A stretch of 64,000 bases of DNA. It comes from Tieghemiomyces parasiticus (taxonomy: Eukaryota; Kickxellomycota; Dimargaritomycetes; Dimargaritales; Dimargaritaceae). Below are positions 45,662 through 57,655 of this stretch, in pieces. The number at the start of each line of letters is the position of its first letter. Position 1 is the first letter of the stretch. The notes below the pieces were generated by a model. It saw only the letters and a list, made by a program, of their open reading frames with translations. It made no database searches and had not been told where the DNA came from. Where the stretch lies: assembly GCA_027575765.1 (NCBI GenBank), contig JANBPT010000157.1, forward strand, positions 1-64,000. Direction: 5' to 3'. The position numbers and the translations under genes are program-made.

Positions 45662-48260
45662 TCAACGCCAGTGAGACATGGCATGAGAAGCAGTACTTCC
45701 AGTCTCGTCTCGGTTGTCACCAGAAGCCCTTATCTTGTCTGCTGACGAACTGGATGCCGCCGAGGGTGTGGTGGCCCCGCCATCGATCCCCCGGTAAATA
45801 GACGTGGTGGGCGGTAAAAATTTCTCCTCGGGGAAGAGTCCCCCAATACCTTCGATGATCCGACGGCGACGCTCGAGGGTATGGGCAGCGTTGTCGGATA
45901 GGCCGGCGCGGGTAGGCATGACCTTTTTCCGTTTCGTTTTCTGGCCGCGGTATCGTTTGATGTAACTTTGTTCCACCTGCTTGTCTAGCTCATCCATAAT
46001 CTGATGGTACTCCTGGAAGGCTAGGTGCTCCCGCGCCGCGTGGAGTAGAACCGTGCGGCGCGCGTGATTAACCTCGGCTTGGGTGCGCAGCTGGCGTTGG
46101 CAGTGGCGGAGGACCGCGCAAACCTCGTCGTCCTCGCGCGCCGACCAATCCACCGCGTCGTGCTCGCCCAGAATACCAATGTAGCGGAGCTCACGGGCCA
46201 GCCGTTCCTCCAGGCCGATGATGTCCACCCCACCGACGTGCCCCTGGCCGGCGGTAATCGGGGAAGTCGAACCGAAGGAGCCAGGGGTCCCGGTGCCATC
46301 GGGCCCGCCTGGCGTGCTCGCGGCAGTAAAGGGCATCATGAGCGCGGTCTTGCCCGCCGGGGATCGAACGTCATCAGATACCCCCAGGTGGTCCCAGTCG
46401 CCGTCCGAGGTGAGGTCCTGCGGGTCCAGCAGCCGGTCCTGGATGAGGGAGCTCACGATCCGGTCGGTGAGCGGACCGCAGCCGACATCTTCGTCGAGTA
46501 AATGTTCGTCCAGGAGCTCTCGGACGGGTTTTCCTTCGTGGGGGATCGCGGATGGCGGAGGAGGACCATAGTTTCCCGGCAGTGGGAGAGGTTCCTGGAC
46601 TAGGGCAGCCGCCGCGGCAGCGGCGGCGGCGGCGGCGGCAGCACGCTGCTCAATCTTGGCCGCTCGGAGGGGCGGACGGCCCTTGGGTTTCGGGATTGGT
46701 GGTGGTGGTGGGGGCGGGGCCAACGGGTCGTATGGGGTCGCCGACGGGACCTGACCGGGAAAGAGTTCGCGGTCCTCAGCAGCCCAGACCTGGGTGTAGT
46801 GCGTGCCGAGGGTCGGAGTAAGGTACGGGGTGACGGTATCACCCTCGTCCTGGAGGAATTGGAGGTCGTTCTCATTAAGCGGGCGGAAGTAAGGATCTAC
46901 CGAGGCCCAAAAGGTCATGATGGGGACCTCGCTGGCCACCTTAATCCGCGAGAAGTCGTCGTCCACCGACGGCGATTCCGCGTCTTCGGCTGTGCCGGCA
47001 TGCTTGGGCACGGATTTGGGACGGTAGGATTCTGGGACGGCGTCGTGTACCGGGGTACTGGGGCGGTCCAGGCTAGGAGTACCCAGCGGGGTGGCGTCCC
47101 GTGCCGGATTAGCCACTACTTTGTCCTTCCGGGCCCTCGGCTTACCGTGGCGCAGGGGGGAACCTGCAACCCAAGGGTAGGCGGCACGGCGTGGGAGAGT
47201 GTCATGGCAGGAAGCTGAGAGGTTAGAAAATGATAAGGAAAGTGAGAAACCGGGGGTGGCGGCCTTGCACACGAACGAGGCGGCGAACGGCCGGGCAAGA
47301 TAAGGAGGGCGCCGTGCCGTAGCCGTTCGGCACCCGCGCTAGACAGTCCATGGCCTGCGATGGTGACCTACCTTTAAAATCGTCGTCCGTTTCCCGGCTC
47401 CGTTCCTCATCGATACTGTCGTGCTTTCGCTTGCGTTTTACGCTGTTCAGGTCTGATCGGTGCCCAGCGCGGCTAGTCGGTGTTTGGGTCAGAAACGGCG
47501 AGTCATTGGAAACCAGGGACGAGTGGGATACAGCGGGCGAAGGTGGCGATGAAGCACCCGGAGTCGAGGCGTTGCCTGTCGCTGTGACCGTCGAGGTGGC
47601 GGCGGGGGTGGCAAGATGAGACGGGGACGGAGAGGGTGCTTGCTGGACCTGGGACAGGCTGTGCGGCTTGGTAAACGAGTCGCGCCGGGAGGAATTGCTT
47701 TGGTTGGGCGGGGTACGTTGGGCAAGCGGGGAACCCGGCCGGTCGATGCTCTCGGCACGTCGGCGCGACCCGCCAAACGACTGCGATTTCTGGATGGGAC
47801 TGTGGACGCCAGGAAAGTCCCGTCGCCGGTCATCGCGGCCCGAGTTGCTGCTCACGGACGACTTGCGATGGCGGCCACCACCCGTGCTGGGCGAGCCCTG
47901 ACTCCCCGTGGACCTTCCGTGTGGATGGGATGGTAGTCCGGTCCCGCCATTGCTACCTCCACTGCCACTTCCTTGCAGCAACACCGTCTCACCGGCTTCG
48001 GGTTGGTTTCGGTATCGCGCTCGGAGCTGACTGAATTCTTTGGTGAGCTGGTCCTCTCGCTCTGAGGCGCGGCAGGTGAACGCTTCGAGCTCCTTTTCCA
48101 AGGCCTGCAGGTCCGCCAGAGATGGTGGCAAGTCGACGGCGGGGACCCGGCCGTCAGACCCGTTACGGGAGGTCGACTTGAGGAACCGATGGAACAGGTG
48201 GCTCTGAGCAGGGTGGAAGTAGGGATCAATGCCCAGATGGCGGATCTCCGACTCGTCCAT
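45662..48260 (-). CDS. NGG1: SAGA/ADA complex adaptor NGG1/ADA3
   Basis: Two exons, 48260-47372 and 47163-45662 (an acceptor at 47214 also keeps frame), give 796 aa. ADA3 bridges the Gcn5 acetyltransferase to SAGA and ADA complexes. The C-terminal Ada3 domain (about 640-760) is clear: VDIIGLEERLARELRYIGIL, then REDDEVCAVLRHCQRQLR, then YQEYHQIMDELDKQVEQ and YIKRYRGQKTKRKK. The middle has VPIMTFWASVDPYFRPLNENDL, another ADA3 block. The first exon carries a coiled-coil segment (LQALEKELEAFTCRASEREDQL) and long Ser-rich disorder. A polyalanine run of 13 residues lies near 46615-46655. Two nested acceptors differ by 51 nt (17 codons), so alternative splicing is possible. Confidence 0.92.
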
Positions 48261-49286
48261 GTCGTCGAATGTGAGCTAGCAGGGATGGACACGTGGGTAT
48301 TAAGAATGATGTCGTCAAGGTGGTGTATTGGAAACGAACGGTAGCAGTCGCCAAGACGTCACACGAAATGACAACCAAAGGTCCGGCGCGTGAAGGGCAA
48401 GACGCTCAGCCAGAGAGGGCAAAGCAAACGGGCTTAAGAAAAAGTGAGGGGGGGATTCGACCGTGGTTAGGATGAGTTGAGGGAAGGTAAAGGACTGAGG
48501 TGAATGAGGCAATGAGAAGGACACACTGGCACAGCATTGCAATGTTTCGCCCCGATAGTAAGGCGAACGAGCTTGGACCAAGTGGCACGGGGATCTCGCC
48601 TGTAAAGGCATGGGCACATGTGACAGGATGGTAATGCAGCCTTCGAACTACAAACCCCCTTGCGACTGTTGCCGCACGGTGGTGTTGCCGTATTGAAGCC
48701 ACCTGGACCAACAAGCGTGTAGGTTATACAGTAAAACCGCCCTGATCAAATCTCTATGTATATTGTACTTCGCTCACCTCGACAGCAGGCCTAGTGCTTG
48801 ATGTCAACCTTATAATGCAAATTGCTTCGCGCTGTCATTCAACCCCGCGACGGGAGGGGGGTCTGGTACGCCAGTAGCTTGGCCATAAGGGGGAGGCTGC
48901 AGAACTATATGGTAACCAGCCGCGCTTTGGGCATACTGTTAGTGTCAGAGAATACGGTACACCCACTGGCCCTTAAAATCACCCTAGTCCCTACGTGTCA
49001 CGTCTGCCTGAGGTAGGGTCGGCCATCGACCGAGTATCCAAAATTGTAGCATTGCCCTTAGACATCGGGCCCAGTTTAACGATTGAGTCGAGCGAAGACC
49101 CCAATTGACAACAATCCGCCGGTGGCTTTCCCTTCCTTGCGCTCGGATAGGCCCAAGGTGGAAAATAAGTTTAGTCGCATTTTGTAGAGACTGGGCTTTA
49201 CGCCCGTTGCCACGAGTTGGTATGAAAGCGAGCTCATCGTACCAACTATGCAGGGACGACGAGGCGTCGTGGTCAAGGCTACCTGT
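48261..49286. other. Intergenic, ~1 kb
   Basis: The region upstream of NGG1/ADA3 and downstream of RIB7. Only short frames without domains; no RNA gene or repeat recognised. Confidence 0.45.
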
Positions 49287-50446
49287 TTAGCCCTGGATTG
49301 GCCCCGCCATGATGATGTCCCTCCCCAGCTGCAGCACGCAGTTGGCTGCGATACCTGGGAGGGTGTCCGTGATCTGTGGTGTACAGCAAAGCAGTGTGGT
49401 GGGTACACGTGCGTGTGTGAGTAGGTGGAGGGCATAGTGAGTGAAGGTTAGCCGCGTAGCAACCGAAATGGTACGTGCCTTCTCCAACAATGGCATTTTC
49501 AATTGAGCTAGATCCGCCCGAGACGTACCTGCGGGGTGGTACTGGTCAACCCTGGCTCATTATTTTCCGCATCATTCGTATGGGCAACCTGCACGGCAAT
49601 TCCGTCAGGTCCCACCCAGCGTAGGGCGAGGGTGATGATGCAGCGCAGGGGAGGGACGTTAAATGTTGGCGGTCGATGGTGCACTTCGTTGAAGAGAGCC
49701 AGGAAGGCCCCGATAACGCGGGCACCGCCCTCGACCATGAGCTCGCTGATCCCTTCTCGCTTAAGGCAGCGCAAAGCCTCCGCCAGGGGGACACGGCCAC
49801 CGGCGTCTTCGACAGGCGAGTCAATCACGAACACGCGAGCCCCCGCGGTCTCCAGCCTGAGTTTCTGGACCGGGTCATACTGTGGGCCCGCTAGGATCCA
49901 GGGGGTGCGGGCATCCGGGTTGCTGAGAGGGGCAGTGAGGAGTCGACACGCCACGGGCGTACGGAGCGTGGAGTCTAAAATCACGGGCTGCGGGTTGCGC
50001 AGCGGGGTCTGCGGGGCGCACTGGCGAGCTGGAGCGTGGGTCGGTGGGGAGAACGTAGGTTGACGAGGTGTACAGTTTGTTAACAAAAAGCCCACGACGC
50101 GGTTGGTACATAACCGTCATTAGACCAGGTCCAACGGACTCGAGCGGGCAGGCCCCCGTTGTCACGTCTACGGATACGTACCCGTAAGCTGGGGGTCATC
50201 ATTGATGACCGTCTGGACTCCGACAAGGATGGCCGAATGGGTCGCGCGCAGCTGGTGGGTCAGGGCGTACGACTCGGTGCAACTCAAGGCCAGCGGTCTA
50301 CCACCCTTTCCGGCGATCTTGCCGTCGAGGCTCTGGGCGTAAGTCACGCAGACGGCGGGCCAAGGGCTGTCGGTCGTTGATGGGGGCAGCGTTTGGTCGA
50401 GGAACGCGGTAATACGATCCCAAGGTATGTCTGCCCGGTCGGCCAT
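49287..50446 (-). CDS. RIB7: Riboflavin synthesis reductase RIB7
   Basis: Three exons, 50446-50182, 50028-49529 and 49373-49287, give 283 aa. RIB7 reduces the ribosylamino-pyrimidine intermediate to the ribitylamino form with NADPH; in fungi this precedes deamination. Recognisable blocks are AVCVTYAQSLDGKIA near the N-terminus, SYALTHQLRATHSAILVGVQT.INDDPQLT, NPQPVILDSTLRTP and ISELMVEGGARVIGAFL, then the C-terminal LQLGRDIIMAG. The frame runs upstream of the chosen ATG to a TTG (50452); the ATG at 50446 (MADRAD) is preferred. Intron 1 joins INDDPQLT to ARQCAPQTPLRNPQPVILD without a gap in the family alignment. It lies in tandem behind NGG1 on the same strand. Confidence 0.9.
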
Positions 50447-51100
50447 GGGCAACGAGATGCGGTGCTCGAGTGGGCAGCGTAGGGTAAGGTCTGAATGGTG
50501 TTGGCCCAGCTAGAAGTGGCGAGAATGCGGGGATACGTGGACGTTAATGTGGATAGTAAGTTGTTTGCCAATGAGCACAGCGAATTGGGGGGAGAGCAAG
50601 GACGGCGCATGGCCAAGAGCCAATCGTCCCGTCGGAGAGGGAAGAGCGCAGGGCGGGCAGGCGCACTGCAAACCAACGTGCGCTGTGGTTGTGACTCTGC
50701 TTTGACTCCACCGTCAACCTACACTTGCTAGCCCTGGTAAGGGCCCTAAATTTACCATGCCCCGACGGCGAGGCCCGTCATACGCGAGGGTGCCACACCA
50801 GAAGCGTTTCAAGGGGGCAGTATTGGCCTGGACCGGGACCGCCTCCTCCAGCTCCCGCTTGTCTCTGTACGCAACCCCACAATCTCCTCAGTCAGGGCAT
50901 GTAGCCCCAGCTTAAAGGATATGCACACACTGCCCAAGTCCCCCATCTCACCCTCAATCATTCCGACTCCGCCAGCCCATCCCGAGTTACCCTAGCCTAT
51001 TCCACGCCTCCTATTCTTCTCCACCGCACGATACCCATTTTCCACTGCTACTTCCTTGCCAGCCAATCCCGAGCGCAAGCCCATCCGGCCTTCCTCCACC
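50447..51100. other. Divergent intergenic region RIB7/dynactin p50
   Basis: 654 bp between divergent ATGs. The portion before the dynactin ATG is C/T-rich. No gene recognised. Confidence 0.4.
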
Positions 51101-52912
51101 ATGGCTGCCTCCACTGCCAACAAGTACTCGAATCTACCCGACATTGTAAGTATGGTCGCGGAGGGAAGGTAACCCCCTCGCTTATGCAGCGAGCTCAGGG
51201 TCCAAAGACGGGTCGCCGGGTCGGTTGTACGGCGTGGGTGCTGCTAGTTTTAGTCCCCCCCGACTGACCCGTTTTTTATGGCTTCTTCTATTCATCTCTA
51301 CCATGCCACCCTTTGCGCCAGGACACCCAACCCGACGTCTATGAAACCCCCGAGTCAGCCGAGGGTCTGGCTGCCTATTCATTCTTGAAAGTAAGTTGTA
51401 ACAGCATGGTATTGGACTTGTAAAATAGTGAACGAGTGATTGGTTTCCTCTGCCAGTAGAACCTGGCCAGGCCATCATCCAACCAGCTCACCGTGTCTCC
51501 GATCACCTCACGTCCCTTCAAAGCCTGCGGAGCCTGAAGCCCGCAATGACGACATTGATGGCCACACCGTCTCAGCCGCACAAGCTCTAGCCCGCTTCCG
51601 GGAAGCCACAGGTGAGGACCCCGAGGGCAAGGGCAACGAGGCTGCCACCCTGGCTCGCCGCCACCGCTCGGCACTCTACCACCACTACCTCCGTCAGACC
51701 CTACCCAACGACGGCGAGCTGGAGGTTAGCCGGGGATCCGTGTCCGTTGACGAGACTCCCGTCCAGCGTCTCCGGCGTCTCCTCCATGAGACCCAGGAGC
51801 TGGCTGACGAACTGGGCGCCGCCCCAGAATCTACCAGTGAATCTCAGCGGGCTCTCTTTGCCCAGGCTTCTGTACTCCAGCGTGAACTTTCGGGGCTCTC
51901 TTCCCAGCTGCAGGACGACCAGTCCACCACTGCCGGTATCTTCGCCACCAACCCTGGACGATCCTTGTTGGATAGCCTCCAGCGTCTTGAAGTGGCCTCC
52001 AGCGACCCCGAACCAGTTTCTAGCTCCTCGGTGACCGTCAAGGTAAGCTGCGTAGCCAAGAAGGTATGGGCGCAGTATCGGCAGACCCCTAGTTTTTGAA
52101 TCGGTGGCCTCTACATCACCTACTCCTGCAACTAACACCCTTAACGTATAATCACGTGCACTTCACCGTACCCAGTCCAACTTATCCACGCCCGATGCTG
52201 CCTACATGGGAAAACTCGAGAATCGTGTCGCCGAGCTAGAACAGCTGCTTGGTCAACGGCTGACATCGGAGGGCGCGCACGGCCTGCGCGGCCGGGGTCT
52301 CCTCGAGGTCATGGGAAGCCTGGAGGGCCAGGTGCGTCTACTCGCCCAACCCCGGCATCTGGAGTCCCTGTCACGGCGGGCCAAGGCCGTCACCCAGGAC
52401 CTAGAGAAGCTGGCCGCCGTTCGCGCCCAGGACGAGGGTGTGAGCAACCTCGACGATGAGGTGGGTGAGAAGGTAAGTACACTGGGTCGAATAAATTAAC
52501 GGCAAAGCGACTTAAACATGATCGGTAACGCGTACCGATTTCAGTCTGGCCCATCCGAGTGTCATTTTTTCATAATTAACCTACCTTTATATCACCGCCC
52601 CCACACGCTTCGCAGATCAACCGGCTCTTCGCTGTGGTCGACCGGGTTGACCCTCTTATCGAAACCGCCCCGGCCATCGTGGCCCGCCTGCAGTCCCTCC
52701 AGGCGCTGCACCTGGAGGCCAGCGTGGTAGGCCAGACTCTGCGCCAGTGCAGCGAGAGCCAGACTAAAATTGCTGAGGATACTAAAGTACTCCAGGAAAT
52801 TGGGACGCAACTCCTAGCCAACATGAAGGAGAATACCACCACCATCCAGAGCAACCTGACGAGCTTGGATGGCCGGGTGCGCGACCTGACCCGCCGCTTA
52901 GAAGCGCTGTAG
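51101..52912 (+). CDS. Dynactin subunit 2 (dynamitin, p50)
   Basis: Five exons, 51101-51145, 51322-51390, 51524-52042, 52176-52472 and 52616-52912, all phase 0, give 408 aa. Dynamitin forms part of the dynactin shoulder, which links dynein to cargo. The N-terminal NKYSNLPDI, then DTQPDVYETPE is the conserved dynamitin signature and is split by the first intron. The rest is long coiled coil: VQRLRRLLHETQELADELG, MGKLENRVAELEQLLGQRL, LEKLAAV, INRLFAVVDRVDPLIETAPAIV, ending TSLDGRVRDLTRRLEAL. Total length matches animal dynamitin (about 400 aa). The third exon's acceptor (AAAG at 51520-51523) is weak; the frame and flanking residues support it. Confidence 0.9.
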
Positions 52913-55272
52913 GCCGGGTCTAGCTGATTTTGGCCTATTCTGCATGGCCATTTTCCTGCATTTATTTTTATGCGCGACCTTTGTTCTTGTGTCTGAGTTT
53001 TGTATGAGACCTCTTGGTTAACGAGTAATTAAATTGGAGATGCCGTTCGCCCATCCTGTACGACTGACTATGCTGTAAACCTACGCAACAGAGCAGTAGA
53101 GGCTCACTTTAGAAGGTCCAACTGGTATTGGGGCGCGGCCTGGATAGTAGCGTACAAGGTCTAGAAGTAGAATCTAAACGACAAGGCGGAAACCCCAACT
53201 TAATTGTCAAACACATCGGTGCATTGACAAGTGGGGCGGGTTCAGCACGCTGATTGCACTGTGGAAGCAGGCTCTCTACATACCCGTGCTGCGCCATCAT
53301 TGGTGCCAAGGCAATAAAAAAAAATTGCGTCGACAGTTCCTCTCTGTCCCATAATCGGCTCACCAATCACAACATTAGATACTAGTAGAGCGCTGCCCCC
53401 TCCCCCTCTAGATGGAAGTACGAACTAAAGGCGCAGTGATGTGTGGCAATTCCTGAGATTACTCTTACAGCGCCTCACGTGGAGGCGCGCTGCGGCTTTG
53501 GCCGCGGAGATGGGGAAACCTGCCGAGCACGTCTACCAACAGATGGTGGGCAGTTACAGGCTGAGCGCCCAATACTTGTTCGTGATTTTTAACAAGAAAC
53601 AAACGACCAGCGATGATTATAGGCGAATTTAAAGGGCGCAAGGAGTCTAGTGGTAGCTCGGTGACTCGTAATTAGTCGTCGGGGTCATGAACTGCCAGTG
53701 ACAGCGTCCAACCTCCTTCTGGTAGCCAGTTGCAGGTTTGGCTCGTCGTCTGATGCTCGGTGAATCCGAGTGGTATGGCATTTAGAAGATACCTCTGTCT
53801 CTCCTAGCACGATCGCTACGGGACTACACTCTATGGTTAGTAGACATCGAAGAACACTGACGAACCCCACCTCTGAGTTCCAGTGTTGCTATCCATGCCA
53901 CCTAAGGGCTTAGAGGAATCGCTTTCACTAACACTCCCAGACGATAGTCTCCATTCTTAGGTTTATTCAACTCTCTAATGCAAATAGAAGCAAGGAGCGA
54001 GAGTTTTAAAATCGAGCCCGTGGTAACTCTCAGAACTGGCTACATGTCAACACGCAGACGGGGACTGGGGCATGGAACTAGTAGCTGGTGAGACGGACCG
54101 TCCCATTACTTAGAAACAATATTACTTAGCTGCGAATATGTGACCATCAAGTTTATGAGTGAGTCGTTTCCTCTGTGGCAAGTAGGCGTGTTTCGAATCA
54201 TTGCAGTTATGAATGGTATGGCAGGTGAATAGTTAGAGCAATGTGCAGCAAATTTCTCTTTCGAAGGGGCTCTGGTATAAATCAAAGTAGAGTAATTGGG
54301 CAGCCAGATAGGGCATTGTGTATTTTGGAGATACTTTGTGGTACATAGATGTTAATTGCTATGAGATGTGATAGATCAAGACCCAAGGGCCGGTTTTATG
54401 AAAAGGTGTAGTATATATAAAGTAAAGTAATAATTTTACATAGGTTCGTGGGCTTATATAACCGGCAGATGGGCTAGGCGTTGGGCCTCTGGTAGGTTGG
54501 GGTTGGGTTACTTCTGGGAACTGAGAAAGTGACTGTGAGCCACTTTAGTGAGACCAATTGTCATGGCGGAGGAGGCGGAGTGTTCCTACAAAGCGCCATC
54601 ATGGCTTGCAGGATTCTGTCATAATCTGTGGCTGTTGGCTTTTGGACGTCGACACTACTGAGTATATTAAATTCCCCTTGATACAAATGTTGGGCCAGAA
54701 CCCCTCCCTCCAACCAATTACTATTCCCCCACAAGTAATTCCAAGGACCAAATATGCTGATCCAGCCCTTCACTTACCTATCCTAACCCACCATTAGCCA
54801 GTGTTAAGGACTAACCGCCATTCATGACTCACAACCCTCGGACATAGCAACCATATCCTTGACCATTACTCCACACAGGCAGACGGGTTCAGACTACTTA
54901 AGCACCAACACATAGGCCGTTGAAGCTTGTTAGCTAATCATCCCCAGCTTATTATTGCGTTCCTTTCAACCATACACACCCCTCCGGATTTGTGTCTACC
55001 ATAACCATCTATTAACTACAGAAAGGGCAGGAAAGAGGCACGCCAATTTATATGGTGAACCATCCCTAAAACTATTGGCAATCTTTGGAGACTGCTTAGT
55101 GAGTACTATCTAACTAGTGAGTAATTAAGATCTCAAAGCCACTAGGCTGGATTCTGGAGAACTCTGGCCTCCAAGCAAGCTCAGGGTATCTAGGTTAATA
55201 TTGGGCTAAATTCAAGGCATTGTGCCTGGTGATGGGTTCCAGCAAGTGGGTTGCTAAAGTAGACTTTGGTAT
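52913..55272. other. AT-rich intergenic island, first part
   Basis: About 2.4 kb following dynactin p50. Only short frames without domains (for example 53441-53632). Base composition is more AT-rich than in the gene blocks. No tRNA or other RNA gene was seen. Confidence 0.5.
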
Positions 55273-55673
55273 TATGACGGGGTGTGTGGCCCGAGGGGAG
55301 GGGCAACTAGTAAAGACCAAGGGAGGGTCGCAGGCGAGCAGGCCAGTTAGAAGTAAAGACAGTTATTTATTACACACTTAATGAGATAGTTGGTTATGGC
55401 TGGTTTGCCGCCTTTAAGTATGTGCAGTTGAGGTGATGACGTGAAACCGTTTGGTGTATCTTAGGTGTTGTAGTTGGAGACCTCATCTATGCAAAATGAG
55501 GTCCCAAGTCAAGTCGGATTTCCTTCCAGAGTCTGAAGGTCGCCTTCTTCCTAGTTCTCATGGAGGACAACTGGTCGGCAGTGGAGGCTTCCACATTCCA
55601 TCTGGAAGGCCTGTCCTAAAGAGAGGCGGCCTTCTTTGAAGGGGAGGCTTCCTGGGGGGGCGCCTTGGTTACA
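55273..55673 (+). mobile_element. LTR-like dispersed repeat, family 2, copy 2 (~401 bp)
   Basis: Second copy of the block at 44883-45288, same strand, with the same start TATGACGGGGTGTG and end TTACA. It is flanked by GTAT on both sides, a candidate 4-bp target-site duplication. The copies are ~10 kb apart with host genes between them, so they are independent insertions. Divergence and several small indels suggest that both are old. Confidence 0.72.
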
Positions 55674-56338
55674 GTATAACCATCAATGAGAATAGTGTCC
55701 TGGGGTAGCCTCTTACTCCGAAAATTGGTCAGGTGATTTTTGTTGCTAGGTGAACCTGCCAGTGGGGCTGATTAGTATTGACTCACTTTTTAGGGAACCT
55801 GGCAGTTGACTTGACCACACAACTTTATGTTCCTGTACAGCTAAATTAAACATGCCTATTGAGGAGATGTGGAGAGTCTTGCTGATTGCTCATGTGCTAA
55901 TGGAGAAGGCCCACCTTCCTGTCAGGTCCGACTCCAGCCCCCATGCTGGCCTAACTTGCCTGACATGCAACTGTATTGGGAGGCCCCTATAGAGGCTTTG
56001 CTACCCCTATGAAAGCAGACTAGCCATCTTTGAATGGTTGAGAGGCAAAGAAGTAGCGGAGCTTAGTTTGGTGATAAAGTTAGCATGGACTCCTTCTACC
56101 CTGTGGGATTGAAAGTAGACCTCCCAGTGTGTATTTACACGTCACCCCTAGTATTAGTAGACTAAGGTCACACTTACCAATGTTGTAGAGAGACTACACT
56201 AAGAATTGGGCAGCTAGATGCGGTCTCTATTCAGAATAGATACTTGAAACAGCCCACGTGCCAAACCTCCCACATCCCGATTACACCTATAGGAGCAAGT
56301 TCTGAAACAGCAAGCTTCATTTACTATGGGTTGGTTAG
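55674..56338. other. AT-rich intergenic, between repeats
   Basis: No gene or recognised repeat in this ~660-bp stretch. Confidence 0.4.
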
Positions 56339-57364
56339 TGTAATGCCCTAAACTACTGATCCGATCAGTTGTGGCATCTCTATCTCTTTCTTCACCTATT
56401 AGCCTATCTCATATTCGATATTCCATCGCAGCAATGCCAACCTTACTGACCTGTTGAACGTCGCCTTCTCTTGACAGGCACCTCTGCCTCTATTCCTTTA
56501 GGGCTTGTCGTCAGGTAAACTATACCTGAGAGGAAACTAGATCTAATAGCCGGGAAGAACTAAAGGTTAATAGCCAGTGAACTATATACAAATAAACGGG
56601 AAAAAATTACGAACGAATTGCAGAATGACGTAAGCGATTGTGTGTGTCTGATAAGCTATCGTTTTGTGAGTAGCGACCCAGGAGGGTCTATTATATTGAA
56701 GGATGCCACGCATCCTTCATAGCGGCTACAGCTTGGGTTAGAAGGGAACCCCCCCAAGGACGATAGTACGCGGCGGGGCTAGCGCCCAGGCGGATATAGA
56801 GGCAGCTATCAAGTTGTCACACTAGCTAAGAAGAAGGCCGATGGAAGCTAAGCCCTAAATGGATAGAGACGGCGGTGTCTGTCAAAAAGGGGATGCCGTC
56901 CAACAGATCGGGAAGGTTGGCGTCACCATAAAGGAATATTGGATAGAGGAATAAGCTAGAGAAAGGAAGGAAGAAGCTAAGTTAAGAAGAGAAAGAGCTA
57001 GAGGTGCAATAACTGATCGGATCAATAGTTTAGGGTGCCACAGAGCCTTCCTTCCGTCAGTCTTCTCCTTTGCTGATGTGGCAGCTGGGTAGCTATCTGC
57101 ATATTCGCCTGGGCGCTAGCCCCGCCTCGCACGGTCCTCTTGGGGCTCTCCCCTAACCCAAGCCGTAGCCGCTACAAAGGATGCATGGCATCCTTCGATA
57201 TAAAAGCCCCTCCGAGGTCGCTACCCAATAAATGATAGCTGAATCACCAACAACCAGTTTTCGACATCATCCTTCAATTTGTTTGTAAGTCTTCTCCATT
57301 TATTAGGCTTTAGTACGTTTGGCAATCGGCTCTAGTTTCCTTTAGGGTAATTTTTTCTACGCCA
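56339..57364 (+). mobile_element. Solo LTR, family 1, outer copy, interrupted by inner copy
   Basis: The left part is 56339-56505, beginning TGTAATGCCCTAAACTACTG. The right part is 57043-57364, ending CTACGCCA. Together they form a ~484-bp LTR (excluding the 537-bp insertion and its 5-bp duplication) with TG start and CA end. It is flanked by the perfect 5-bp target duplication GTTAG (56334-56338 and 57365-57369). A TATA box, TATAAAAG, lies at 57199-57206. There is no internal coding region, so this is a solo LTR of an LTR retrotransposon. Confidence 0.85.
56506..57042 (-). mobile_element. Solo LTR, family 1, inner copy, inserted in opposite orientation
   Basis: 537 bp, reading on the minus strand from TGTGGCACCCTAAAC to TTTACCTGACGACA, so the ends are TGT...ACA. 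Its reverse complement aligns with the outer LTR over the full length: the CCCTAAACTA.TGATCCGATC start, GCTAGCCCCGCC, TAACCCAAGC.GTAGCCGCTA, AAGGATGC.TGGCATCCTTC, and CTAGTTTCCT near the end. The flanks are GGGCT and GAGCC, an aged 5-bp duplication differing by two transitions. Removing the insert and one flank restores an uninterrupted outer LTR with no length change against the inner one. Confidence 0.85.
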
Positions 57365-57655
57365 GTTAGCGCCAGTTGTTTAATCTGTAAGGACATAATA
57401 TAGGGAGTATTGGTCAGTGAAGGTTGCATATAAACGAGTGGAGGGCACAATTGGCAAGTTACGATTTGGAGCTAGTAGCAATGAGGCGTATCTGGAACAG
57501 GAGGCATTAGCGAAAGAGAGTGCAAGGGGAGATATGACAAGGAGACTTAGTAGAGACGAGGGAGGGGGGGCATATACGGAGGCAAAAGAATCGAGGTAGG
57601 ACATCAAAGGGTGTAGCTCGCCTTAATATGTATGTTTCAATCCCTAATGAAAGGG

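Noticed and set aside
44883..55673. The two family-2 repeats as the ends of a single 10-kb retrotransposon
   Set aside because: The interval holds ordinary host genes (NGG1, RIB7, dynactin p50) and no reverse transcriptase or integrase.
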